Assembly (NCBI GenBank): GCA_030770545.1 | Contig: CM061107.1 | Span: 8,334,001-8,398,000, forward strand | Length of the DNA stretch: 64,000 bases | From: Macropodus opercularis | Lineage: Eukaryota; Chordata; Actinopteri; Anabantiformes; Osphronemidae | Direction: 5' to 3' | Shown here: in pieces, positions 39,301-49,711 of the stretch | How the letters are laid out: each line of letters begins with the position of its first letter | Position numbering within the stretch: position 1 is the stretch's first letter | Notes under the pieces: generated by a model | Told to the model about the DNA's origin: nothing | Database searches by the model: none | The model's input: the letters and a program-made list of their open reading frames with translations, nothing else | Translations under genes and position numbers: made by a program

Positions 39301-41039
39301 AGTTCTCTGTTGATGTTAGTGTCAGCTTGCACTGGTCTCTTGCTCTTCTTCCTCCTAATATATGTTGGGGATGTTCATTCTGACGCTAAATTAATACCTG
39401 GCACGTTTTCAATTAACCCCGTAGTCTAATAACTGAATTGTTAGCGAGTCCTCGTGCCAGGCGCTCAGCGTACACAAACATGTCAAAGGTCAACCCCGCC
39501 CACAGGGACGTCTCAGAGGTTTAATTACCCATAATTCATTGATGCCTTGTCCACAAGTCACTTTAAGAGACAAATTGACAAATTTAAATAGCATACACAG
39601 GAAACAAACAAACAAAAACAAGACACTATTACAACCTTTTTGACTGCCTACCACTGGAAACGAAGTTATACACAGACGCCCGATCAGCCCTGGACAATTC
39701 ACCACAAGAAAGAATTATTTTTATTTAGAAAATACTAGCTGCTCCACTTACAGTGGACTGTAAATACAATCTGTAATTGAATATAGCATTCACATTTTAA
39801 TCAACTGAGAGTAAACACCTGAGTTATGTTATTACTAAATCTCAGTCCTCATCAGCTGCTTCTCCTCCATTATTTGACCAGATATGGCACCGTGTCAGAC
39901 TGAGGCTGGAGACTCACCAGCAGTGAGGAGTGAATATCTAGAAATGGCCCCTGCGTCACATGGAAAAGCGCCGTCCTGTCATTAGGGGAGCTCTTTGTGA
40001 CTCAACCATTTCATATGCAAATAGTGTGTCTCTGATTTCTTTTGATTCAGGTCTCTCCATGTTAGCTGTGGGTTCCACTGTGTGCACACGAGGGCTGTTC
40101 AGGTGTAATTGCCCTTCAGGTCTAATTGTGCCGGGCTTTTTCTTGCTTTTAGAAGCACCTGTGTGTGGATCAAAGCATTTGATGTGTGTCAGCTTTGTTT
40201 CAAGTGGGTGGCCTCACAGCACACACATTGTCAAGTAATTGCCTCTTAGAAATTTCTATAGCCAGAGTGTCGAGAAACAGAGCTTAGCTTTCATTAAAAC
40301 AGAGCATTTAAATGGCTAAGTAAGTAAAGATCATGAAAAGGCTTAATAACAGTGCAATTATCTCTGGAGATGGAAACTAAATGATCCACCTGACACTTAA
40401 GTTATTCCACATATTTAAGGTTATGATGTGCGCAACCTTTTCACAACACTTGAAATGTCAAATGTGTATTTCTTTCAATTTACACACTGATCAGTTTTTC
40501 AGTTACACCTCAGACTTTTAAACCAACTGCAGAATAAATCTACAACTAGTAATAATTCAGTAAGTCAACAGGCTATCCAGTAAAGATGTACCTTCAAAGC
40601 AGAAGGTTATATTTGCAAAGCGTTGCTCAAAGATTTCAATTTCAAAGAAGCATGTGCACATCAGAAGGTCACAAATGACTAACAGGAGAATATTTTTAGA
40701 CCAAAAGCAATCTAGATATCTAGTAAAAACTTTTATTAAAGGTGACCATGTCAGATGTAAATATTTAAACTTATTATCAAACGTGAGGTTTGCTTTTAAT
40801 TTAAGACTGCTGGTAAATTTGTATATGGTCAATCTGAGCGACAAATAAACTGGATTGAGTTGTATTTTCCACTGTAAACTGCTTTTTAAATGTACCATTT
40901 ATATAAGAAATGTATTGTGCATTGGCTGCAAGTACCAAGTGATGAATTTGAGTTTTTGAAACTGCGAAACAAAATGCGACATAAATGCGTATCCCTGTCT
41001 AGAGAGGAGGGGTCTAGGAGCAGCGGCACAGACGTACAG
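39301..41039. other. Upstream intergenic region of tac4
   Basis: Non-coding DNA between the CpG patch and the tac4 TATA box. Open frames at 39960-40238 and 40557-40898 have no recognisable similarity. It presumably includes the proximal tac4 regulatory region, but no specific site stands out. Confidence 0.5.
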
Positions 41040-41046
41040 TATAAAT
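41040..41046 (+). promoter_or_regulatory. tac4: tac4 TATA box
   Basis: TATAAAT lies 86 bp before the tac4 start codon, preceded by GACGTACAG. The spacing fits transcription starting near 41070 and a 5' UTR of about 55 nt with no intron in it. No other TATA-like site lies closer to the ATG. Confidence 0.65.
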
Positions 41047-41125
41047 GCACCTTGGACACAGATGAGACAGACACAAAAACACCGAATCACCTCTAACCAA
41101 CATCACGTATGATCGTGACAACGAA

Positions 41126-42356
41126 ATGGATAATCGGAAGATTCTGCTTTTTGTTGTGACTTTTTGTGCTTTGTGGTACATTAGTCAGGGTCAGTCTCTT
41201 ACTGTGGCAGAGAGGAGAGGAATACCTGAAGAATGGCAGGTGAGCATCACAAATGTATTGTTATTCAGATGATAATATTCTGCAAATGTTTATTAGACTT
41301 TTGATTTCAGAAGAGAAGGGACTTCTTTAAGTTAAAAAAATCTAAGTTATATTATTTAGTGGACCAACTCAAAAATCAAACAATTATAGAGCATAGACAA
41401 CATAGTAGGAGCCAATATGTAAACCTTTCCCTGATTTTCCTACAACAACAAAAAACTATGAAATTAAATGTATATTTTTTTGGCAGGATGAGTCACTGGA
41501 AAAAGGTTTGAGCCATCCGATAGGAGCACTGATGAAAAGATCTAAAGCGCTTCGCTTCTACGGCCTCATGGGGAAACGCTCAGGTGGCTCCTATATAGAA
41601 TGAACAATAGGAACAATATTTTATGAATTTAATAAAACTGTTTGAGCAAAGTCAAACATATGAATTAAAAAATTAAGAAGGACAGACTGCAACATGCCTA
41701 AATTACTGTAAATGTTGATTTATGTTTCACCCACAGGTGCAAAGAAACCCTTTCAAGCTGACAAAAGTAAGAATCAAAATTGCATCAACAATATGCCAAG
41801 TGACAAGTATTTCAGAGATCTTGATAAATTTATACACATAAACTTTAATTCAGTGTTTTCTAACTAAATATTTTTATGGTAGCAAACACTGTCTTTGACA
41901 ATTAAGTTGTTCTTTTTTTTTTAGGAAATAAAGGAGAGATGTTTGTAGGCTTGATGGGAAGAAGCATTTCTGATGGCGGTGAGTGCAAATATGAGACAAA
42001 ATCTCAAATTACTGTGAAATATCAAGGCAGCTTTATTGATATTAAAAATATCAAATTGCTAACACAAGTAACAGTGATGAATAAAAGTAAAAGACCAAAA
42101 ACAGCGCCATTAAAACACTTTCTTTTATTGCAGACTCGTTAACCAGAATTAAACCATCTGCATCTATTCTGGAGAAACCACACAAGCAAGGTATGATTGT
42201 ATCAGTATAAAAACCTGAGGTTGTTTTATTTCAATGTGCATTCTTACAGTGGTATTGTCATCTTTTTTCATATTCATAGTAAATTAAAAATACCAATATA
42301 AATTATTTCATCATTTGGCAGATTCATCGGAGGATTTGGTCCAAATCTTGTATTGA
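41126..42356 (+). CDS. tac4: Tachykinin-4 (hemokinin-type) precursor
   Basis: A secreted neuropeptide precursor of 128 aa in six coding exons: 41126-41239, 41487-41583, 41737-41766, 41925-41978, 42134-42190, 42322-42356, all with GT-AG borders and continuous phase. The start has a short hydrophobic signal peptide (KILLFVVTFCALWYISQG). Exon 2 encodes SKALRFYGLM between a lysine-arginine site and GKR, so a C-terminally amidated FXGLM peptide should be released. Exon 4 encodes NKGEMFVGLM followed by GR, a second amidated tachykinin. This two-peptide pattern, an FYGLM peptide plus an NKGE-MFVGLM peptide, is that of fish tac4 rather than tac1 or tac3. The convergent neighbour kat7 matches the mammalian TAC4-KAT7 pair. 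The products should act on NK-type G-protein coupled receptors. An upstream out-of-frame ATG at 41110 stops quickly, so the ATG at 41126 is preferred. Confidence 0.93.
42225..42230 (-). terminator. kat7: Nearest canonical poly(A) signal for kat7
   Basis: Reading leftwards from the kat7 stop, no minus-strand AATAAA or ATTAAA occurs until this one (TTTATT on the plus strand), about 700 bp away and inside tac4 intron 5. A variant GATAAA lies nearer, at about 42629-42634. If the canonical site is used, kat7 and tac4 transcripts overlap tail to tail. Confidence 0.35.
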
Positions 42357-42530
42357 TGGAGCTAAAGGAGAAAAAAAGTCCTTGTAATCATGAGCTATAC
42401 AATATTACACCAACCAAAGACGTTACCATACATCATACTCTTCAAAATACGATCTGCTTACAGCTTTGATTCATGCTAACAATTATTAATCCTAAACAAA
42501 ACAACTTCAAAATGCACATTTCTGGAAAGA

Positions 42531-42536
42531 AATAAA
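42531..42536 (+). terminator. tac4: tac4 polyadenylation signal
   Basis: AATAAA 175 bp after the tac4 stop codon and the first canonical signal downstream. It implies a short 3' UTR ending near 42555. Confidence 0.6.
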
Positions 42537-42923
42537 ACTAACAGCCTGTAAATGCTGCTAAATCTAGCTATGTATTTTTTTTGCATGAGCAAAGCAAAAC
42601 ATTCATGTTATCCACCACATTTGGACCATTTATCATTTACCATTCAAAGCTTTGGAGACACGGGCAGGCTTAAAGGAAACAGGACAAAAACCTCTCTACC
42701 ATTAATTGTTGACAGTTTGCATCAAGGATCGTTCAGCCTGGAAGGAATGGTGCTTAAAATATATGTGACAGAATAGAAAAATTAAAAAAAAGACACCAAT
42801 AAGCAAAAAATTGGCATAAAAACAAAAATGAACACTGCTCTCTTATTGACAGTTCGTAGGTCTAGGCTACTTGTGGCTGGTGAGGCTGAGATGAGTTATT
42901 CAGTAGCCTGAGGTTCTTAGTGC

Positions 42924-45900
42924 TTATGTCCCCTTGGGAGGAGTCCACTTTAGTGAGCTTGGGTCGATGGTTTTGTTGCTATTGCCTCGCTTGATTTCTT
43001 TTGCCTTCCACTCATCAATTAGGTCCTAGAAAAAATTTATTTCTAAAATTAACTCTCAAAATCCAGCAATAATTCTATTACAGTAATAATATTTGGCGAA
43101 ACGATAGTTACGATAGAAATGATCCCGCTGTTACCTGTCGCTTCAACACCAAGTGCTTTCCCTTCCAATACTTCAGCATCTGGAGAGACTGCAGCGTGCT
43201 CACAATGTCCACCGGATTGACAGCTGTTTCTTGACTGATCTCTGTTCAAGTTAAGCAAGTATTACAAAACTAAACATGTTTTTATGTAAGCGTCCTTTTT
43301 TCTTGAACAGTCTTTTTCCTATTAGTTCAATTACTTCAAACACTTAGATGGATTTCACCATGTATTTGTATTTTATGTCTGGAGCAGTAAACCAATGCCA
43401 CATGGCAACATGCATGGCTTTTGTCTTCTTGCCTACCTTTGATGGAGATTTCTTTGCCTTGAAAATTGTACATATATCGAAGTAACACTTCCTTCCAGTA
43501 GCTGCGGTAGCTGATGAGGCCCAGGTCAGACAGAGGCCTCTCTGGTGACCCTACCTTCTCCTCCACCTTGGACAACAGATAGCCTACAAACATCAAGAGG
43601 TGTTTTTTCTATAATGGTCTACAAGCAGACTTAAATTTAGTCATATTTACACATATAAAGGTTATGTGTCCATAAACATATACATACTGAAGTCAATAAG
43701 CATCTTGCCAAAGCCTTGCCTCATGTACTGTGGCATCGTCAGGATACAGGAAACATTGTAGTTTAGGAAAGAGTTCTTTTCCTGAAATAATAAAGAGAAA
43801 TATTTCGGTTGCTGGTTGGTTGTAAAAATGTACAAAATAACCTGCTTGATAATAATAACAAGAACAAAGGTTGAAAATGAAAGAGAGGTAAAACATAACA
43901 ATAACGAATTCAAACCTTGGAAAAGTATCCCACTAAGTGGCAGCCAGTGTTGTCAGCCTCAGTCATGACGTAGAAGAGAAAAGGCTCCACATCGTAGTAA
44001 AGTGTTTTGTGGTCCAGGAAAAGCTTGGCAAGTAAACACAGGTTCTGGCAGTAGATCTGAGGATAAATGAGATGTCCTGTTAAAGACCTAATAGAGAAAA
44101 AATCCAATTATAAGAGCACTTGAAATTTCCAAACCTTATTCTTTTTGCCATCAACTTCAAACACAGAGATAGCTCCCTTTCTGTACACTTCATCTCCTGG
44201 AGGATGCTTCCACACACACTTGGCCTGAAAACAGAGTAAAAGGAAACAATAAGAGGAATTTTAGATTTGGTAATTATGACCAGAACAAACAGACAATTCT
44301 TAAAAAACATGCTTCATAACACAAACGATGTCCGAAGTTTTTAAGCATCAGACTCTAACCATGTGACGCCTGAGGATGGTTTGGCTTTTCATGTACTTGA
44401 GGCAGAACTCGCACACATAGAGACGACCCAGGCGAGCATACTCCTCAGGATAGGGTGAGTGGTACCAGGTGTCCAACTCATAGCGGCCAAACAGGATGGT
44501 CTTGATCATATTGCTGCCCTCAGTGATCTGACCCTGGATACGCAGTTTCTCCTGCAGTGGGGGAACAGAAAGGAAAACATAGTGTTACTGCTGCTGTTCA
44601 CACCAGAATGTGACTAACAATATTTGACGTAAATGAAATAGGTTATTACCAAGTCCTCTGATGCCCGGGCCTGAGCTTTTCTGAAAAGCTCCAAGTCATA
44701 TTCACTGGTAATGTTCTCCAGCAGTGGCTCTCGAGTGTTGCTGTGTGTCTGCCGATGCTCCTGTGGTTCAGACAGAGGGAGATATCGTTGTGAGACTACA
44801 TATTAGATACTGTAGGTAATGTACCAGTAGCGATGTTAAAGTGGAGTGACTGCCACTGAACACGACTGCTGTACCATGTGCTTCTCTTTCTGCTCCTTCT
44901 GCAGGCCAGAGTTTCGCCCCTTCCTCATCTCAGCTACCTGCTCTTTGTATCTGGTCTGTTTTGATGACGGTGTCTGGAAATCAAGATCGAAATGAAGCAC
45001 TCACGTATATGCTAATAAGAAAACTGGCCATGAATAAAGTAAACTGAATCCCCATCACATAAAGAAAATACCTGGTGGCGAGTTGCATGGCGTGAGTTGC
45101 TTTCTTCCTGTGCCTTCACCTCCTCTTCTTGCTTCTCACGGCTGATGGCTTTCACCTAAAATGGAAAGTCAAGGATATGATAGCAGCTCACTATTCCCAA
45201 TCTCCTCCTAAGAGTACCCAGTGATCTGAACTGTAATCTTGCAATTATATAAAAAATTTATTGTTGTTGTGATTTTTACGTGTGCGTGTCTTTCATAAGG
45301 CTTACTTTGCATTCGTCTGCAGAAAGATTGTGATAAAGAGGGCAACCTGACACAGCAAAATGACGCTCATGTTTCCCTGTAAGGTGGCCTAGAAGAAAAA
45401 CAAGTAATTAGAAACAGTGTTTAACATTTACAATGTTCTTTTAAGTCAGGTGTTATGGAAACAAGATGAGAAAAAGTTCCAAAGTGGGGAGGCATCATAC
45501 CAAGGGAATTACACCCTGGTGTAGGACATTTCATGTTGAAGTTGTAGGTTTCGTGACAGCGGCGGCGCTTCGGTCGATGAGACAGGTCCTTTTCCGAGTC
45601 TCTGCTGGCTTGATCCTTGGTCTGACTCTCATCGTGAGAGGCACTGGGGCTGGAGATATCCAGCTCGGATTCAGAAGATGGGGCATTTCCTGTGGGCGTC
45701 AGTGGTGGAGATTCATCTTGGTCTGCAGCACGCTTCAAGTCTGGAGTGTCTAAAGCAAAAAAACATTACTTTGAACAAGAAGATGATCAGAAATGCTTAA
45801 TAATGCACTTGTAGAATATTTCTGCGAACCCTGAGAGCTTTGGCTAAGGCGAGTGGAGGCTCTGGTGAGGCGCTGTCTCTTGGGCATGTTTCCATCACTT

Positions 45901-46923
45901 TCTGAACTATTGGTTGGCTCTCTTTCAGCAGAGGAGTCTGAGTCTTCGGTTCCATCTGAGCCACTCCCAGCCATTTGTCTCTGCAACGTAAGAAAATAAA
46001 TGAGAGGCATCCTACACAAATGCTGTCATCGTTGCAGCCTAAGACCAAGTCCAAACACATAATAGCACCTGATATCGGTGGATTTAGTCCTGACAACAAA
46101 AAACGAACATTTAGATTCGCTTGCTACTTGATGCTGCTTTTGAAATCATACATCCAGCGACCATTTCCAGTCGTTGTTGCTGGTTTAATTCAGCTGTGTA
46201 TGACACAAGCGACACTCAGCTGATAGCTTGCTGTTAGCTCTTTGGGCTAACCAGCAAACCTAAGTAGTTTATGCTTAACATGCCTTATAAGACCTCTGGT
46301 ATTTGGTGCTTCATAGAAAAGCTAATTATTAATGGTTAAAGCTGCAGTTTCTCGTAGTGACTGAGCAGCAGAGGAGCGAGCCTGGTTACCAGCCTGCTAC
46401 CCGTTAGCTTAGCCCATGACACCGTACTTCGTTGACAACTTGAGGAGTTTAAGGGAAGCGCTTTCTAGTGCGCTTCCCACGGGTGTCGTTTACACAACGT
46501 TTGATAAAGTTCGTCTTATTGTCGTAATGTGATGCGTTCGGCACAACCGTGGCCTCTAATTTCGCGTTAAATCGCCATAATACTAACAATAAATTGTTAC
46601 ATGTACATTAGCTATTTGTCACCGCCCACGACGTAGTTTTGCTAGAAATGTTCACTAAAAGCACAACATTTACTAAATACAAAGAGCTTTACGAGACTTC
46701 TTACTAGAGCGGATCATCGCTGTGCTGGTCAGGTTTCATTTACTGGGTGTATACAAGCGCAGCTAAAGGCGCAAACTGGCACATTAACTCGGCACTTTGC
46801 TGAATGGACGACGGCGGAACGTTCTTCCCAGCCGGAGCCTGAACGCATCGGCGCTAACTTAGCGAGCTAACGTTACCCTCTTGTGCGACCTACATCGCTT
46901 CTTACCGGTCGTCTGCGAGGCAT
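42924..46923 (-). CDS. kat7: MYST histone acetyltransferase KAT7 (HBO1)
   Basis: Catalytic subunit that acetylates histones H3 and H4 in complexes with BRPF or JADE scaffolds, acting in the nucleus in replication licensing and transcription. Fourteen coding exons on the minus strand, 555 aa: 46906-46923, 45830-45980, 45501-45749, 45306-45388, 45072-45155, 44875-44973, 44650-44760, 44360-44551, 44135-44224, 43916-44056, 43688-43781, 43437-43583, 43135-43241, 42924-43025. The N terminus is serine/acid-rich (GSDGTEDSDSS). A C2HC finger follows (CPTPGCNSLGHLTGKHERH, then CPLYH), then the MYST zinc finger (CEFCLKYM ... H), the core with the acetylated lysine in FLDHKTLYYDV, the acetyl-CoA loop MRQGFGKMLIDF and the catalytic glutamate in SPERPLSDLG. 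It ends in KWTPPKGT as in mammals. It is about 56 aa shorter than human KAT7 because one N-terminal block is missing. Teleosts can carry kat7a and kat7b and I cannot tell which this is. Confidence 0.97.
46453..46478. repeat. Short inverted repeat in kat7 intron 1
   Basis: Perfect 9-bp arms, GGGAAGCGC at 46453-46461 and GCGCTTCCC at 46470-46478, separated by 8 bp. It lies in the GC-rich first intron of kat7, close to its promoter. It may be a protein-binding palindrome or incidental. Confidence 0.6.
46490..46905 (-). promoter_or_regulatory. kat7: CpG-rich 5' region of kat7 (intron 1)
   Basis: Just inside the first coding exon the DNA is rich in CpG (GGACGACGGCGGAACG, GAACGCATCGGCGC). This is typical of the CpG-island promoters of housekeeping chromatin genes. 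The first coding exon is only 18 nt long (MPRRRP) and the 5' UTR must extend rightwards past 46923. Confidence 0.45.
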
Positions 46924-47798
46924 TTTCACCTATATGGCCAATGTTTCCTGTGGATCTGAGGTCAAAAAAAGCACGATTTCCGAAATTTTGGATGATCCAA
47001 AAAAGAAAAGATCCAGATTTCTTTCGGCAGAAGTTTATATGTACATAGCGTTGCCTGGATCTGTTGCGCCACATTCCCCATAGACAAAACCCTGAATCAG
47101 ATTTCCGCTGAGACTCCACCAGGCCAGCAGAGGGCGCCCGCGTCACAGCTCTACATAATTCGCTCTCTAGCGTAAATTTTGCAGCAATTTACTAAATTAC
47201 GTTTGAATTTGCACTGCACATTTTTAGAAAACAAGAAATAATTATATTGTAATTATGATTACAAGAAATAAAATATTTCTTTAGATCGAATGAAAGGTTT
47301 TATTTGTTTTAAAAAGCCGGTTAATAAATGTTTAGGTATTATTATTTATATGATAAAGAAAATAAGGTATGGCATAAGGTGAAAATATTATGAAAACTAA
47401 TTAACTATTTTATTACATTAAATAAGGAAATATATGCATACATGAAAAAAAAAATCTAAAATCTAAATCACTCATTTTACAAAATAAAATTGACCACATT
47501 TATTGTTTTCTATATACGAATACAATTCTAATTCACTTGTTTAATGAATGTCTATCCAGAAAAATGCAAAAATGATAAATGTTATGTAAAATTATTCGAC
47601 AACTTTCTCCCTGGCTATTCACAATTCAGTCAGGCACAGTGTTAGTTTCAGAAGCGCCTTTATTCAGTCAGCGTTCCTTACACTGCTGGAGAACCCAGAA
47701 AATGCCTCTGGTTTCCGGAGAGTTCCACAGACAGACTAAAAAGGGCAGGGGAAGGGGCCGCGACAGCCAAGTCTCCCCAGCAGCTGATATAACTGCTC
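46924..47798. promoter_or_regulatory. Divergent kat7/ptges3l intergenic region
   Basis: The two genes are transcribed away from each other from start codons about 1 kb apart. The kat7 side carries CCTATATGGCCAATG near 46929-46943, including a CCAAT box. The middle, about 47160-47580, is strongly AT-rich with no open frame of interest. The ptges3l side has its own TATA and E-box sites. Confidence 0.5.
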
Positions 47799-47806
47799 TA
47801 TAAATA
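47781..47806 (+). promoter_or_regulatory. ptges3l: ptges3l core promoter: E-box and TATA/MEF2-like site
   Basis: CAGCTG at 47781-47786 is followed by TATAAATA at 47799-47806 within CTCTATAAATAACA, which fits both a TATA box and a loose MEF2 site. It lies about 122 bp before the ptges3l ATG. E-box plus MEF2-like pairs are common at muscle genes, but tissue specificity is inference. Confidence 0.5.
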
Positions 47807-47927
47807 ACATACAGGGCCTAGCCACTGCATTTAGCACACATCTCGCATACAAGAGCACACACGTTTTACTTTCTTGTAGTCTAGGAACTTAAAAATAAAG
47901 TTTCCGTATTCTTTTCCAAGATTTAAA

Positions 47928-49240
47928 ATGAACAAGCCCAAAATTGTCAGACCAGAAGAGAGGTAAGTGCTACTAGTGTCTTGTTTAGGGTCAATTTATT
48001 CTCGCTATTCTTAACATTCCTGTACCATTGGGTTTTACTAACAAGATGAAGTGTCAGTCTTTAGTAGCAAATCATCTAATCTTTGATTCATGATTTTAAG
48101 TTGCTCTGTGACTTAACAGCCAGCCAGCTCATGCGCGGTGGTTTGACAGAAAGAAATACGTGACTGTTAACTTCATGGTTCAAAAGCCTAAAGATGTCCA
48201 GGTTGACATTCAGACAAACAAAATGATTCTATGGTGAGTTTACAACTTAGTCTACATGTAGCATCTGAAAACTCTGAGTTGTTTTCTTGACTACACTGCT
48301 GTGTCTTTACAACAGCTGCAAAAACGAAACAGACGACGTGTTTTACAATGAGCTGCACTTCTACGACAAAATCCAAATCAATGTAAGCATTACGCTTTAA
48401 CAGATGAGACCAGTGGAAAACACACACAGAAAATACACATACATGTGGGTTTATATGCTTTCACCACTTAACAGGACTCCAGAGAAAGAGTTTATGACCG
48501 GACCATCAACGTCTTGCTAAGGAAGGTGAAGCCTGATTATGCATGGCCTCGTCTCCAGAAAGATACAGCGAAGGTAAGTTTGTGTATGTCAGCTGATCAG
48601 TCACAAGATTTTGGTTGTCAATAAACAGCCCAGTTAAATGTGAAATCTGAAATTTAATACGGTCAGTAAAACTAAATCTATGTAATTTCTTCCTCTTATC
48701 ACAGCCCAGCTGGATATCTGTAGACTTTGATAACTGGAGGGACTGGGAGCACGAAGAAGATGAAGGAAAAGAAGAGTATGACAGATATGTGGATGTGAGT
48801 GAAGTGAATGTGCTGAGAAACATCAACTAAATCCTGACACTGCTGAAGCGCATCTGAATGATTTGCCTTAGTTCTGTGACTGTTTGATGTAGTTTGCGTA
48901 TGTGTGTATGTGTTTTTAGATGGTCCAAGAACTGGCTACCACCAATAAAGGTGGAACCCCGGATATGGGCGATCTGAGTGATGTAAGTGTTCTGGTTGTG
49001 GAACCTACTTTTTACTAGACTGTGATCCATGAAACTAATATGTTTTTTTAATAGTTTTATGGGTGTACAAAGCATATTCAAAGTCCAGTAGATAGAAAAT
49101 GTAATCTGACACCAACAGACTATCAGGTCTGCTGATCTCTTGATAATATCACCAATCTCACACGCTGCCAGGAAAAATCTAAACTCGTGTCACATTTGAT
49201 TGAAACCCTACATTTCTTCCTTTCCCTACAGTCTGACTAA
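47928..49240 (+). CDS. ptges3l: p23-like CS-domain protein (PTGES3-like)
   Basis: A 158-aa protein of the p23/Sba1 co-chaperone family in seven coding exons: 47928-47962, 48120-48233, 48316-48382, 48475-48573, 48705-48794, 48920-48982, 49232-49240. The CS domain starts with ARWFDRKKYVTVNF (about residues 16-29) and includes TNKMILCC, ELHFYDKI and the p23 signature WPRLQKD (around residue 98). The acidic tail (WEHEEDEGKEEYDRY, residues about 115-130) is typical of p23, which binds Hsp90. PTGES3 itself also has prostaglandin E synthase activity, but that is not established for the -like paralogue. The immediate downstream neighbour aarsd1 matches the mammalian PTGES3L-AARSD1 pair, which separates it from ptges3. 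The last exon contributes only two residues and the stop. Confidence 0.93.
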
Positions 49241-49403
49241 GAATTACAGCAACTTCTCTCCTCAGTGACCTGAAGACAACTCTACTGTTACTGAAGCTTG
49301 TAATATTTGCTGACGATTTGCCGTATTATTGTTGAGGATGTTTTTACACATGTGATGTTTTCTAAGGACATATTTGTTAACGTGTTATCACACTGCCAGT
49401 TTT

Positions 49404-49409
49404 AATAAA
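49404..49409 (+). terminator. ptges3l: ptges3l polyadenylation signal
   Basis: AATAAA 164 bp after the stop and followed by a T run. It leaves only about 280 bp before the aarsd1 start codon. Confidence 0.65.
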
Positions 49410-49424
49410 AGCATTTTTTTAATC

Positions 49425-49711
49425 AACTGTGACGGGATTGTGTTGCTTGAAATTCATATTATTTACCCAACAGTATCACATATATATCACTTAATAAATA
49501 ATTTACAACTTCACAATTTTGAGTTTGTGCACCTGATAAAATAGACAGAAATATGTTTTATTTAGTTTTGGAAAATCTCGGGTTAACGCGAAGCTAAAAG
49601 TCGCTGAAGCTGTGTTTGGACCGTCCTGCTACCCGTACCAAGCTGACAGCTGCACCTCTCCAGCCTCTGCTAGAAAATCCCTCCTGTTAAAAACAAGGCA
49701 GAGTATCAGAA
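49425..49711 (+). promoter_or_regulatory. aarsd1: aarsd1 promoter region
   Basis: A short gap between the ptges3l poly(A) site and the aarsd1 ATG. It has no clear TATA box and a moderately CpG-containing stretch (GGTTAACGCGAAGC, GTCGCTG, GGACCGTCC). It must hold the aarsd1 promoter if the gene is independently transcribed. Confidence 0.45.
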
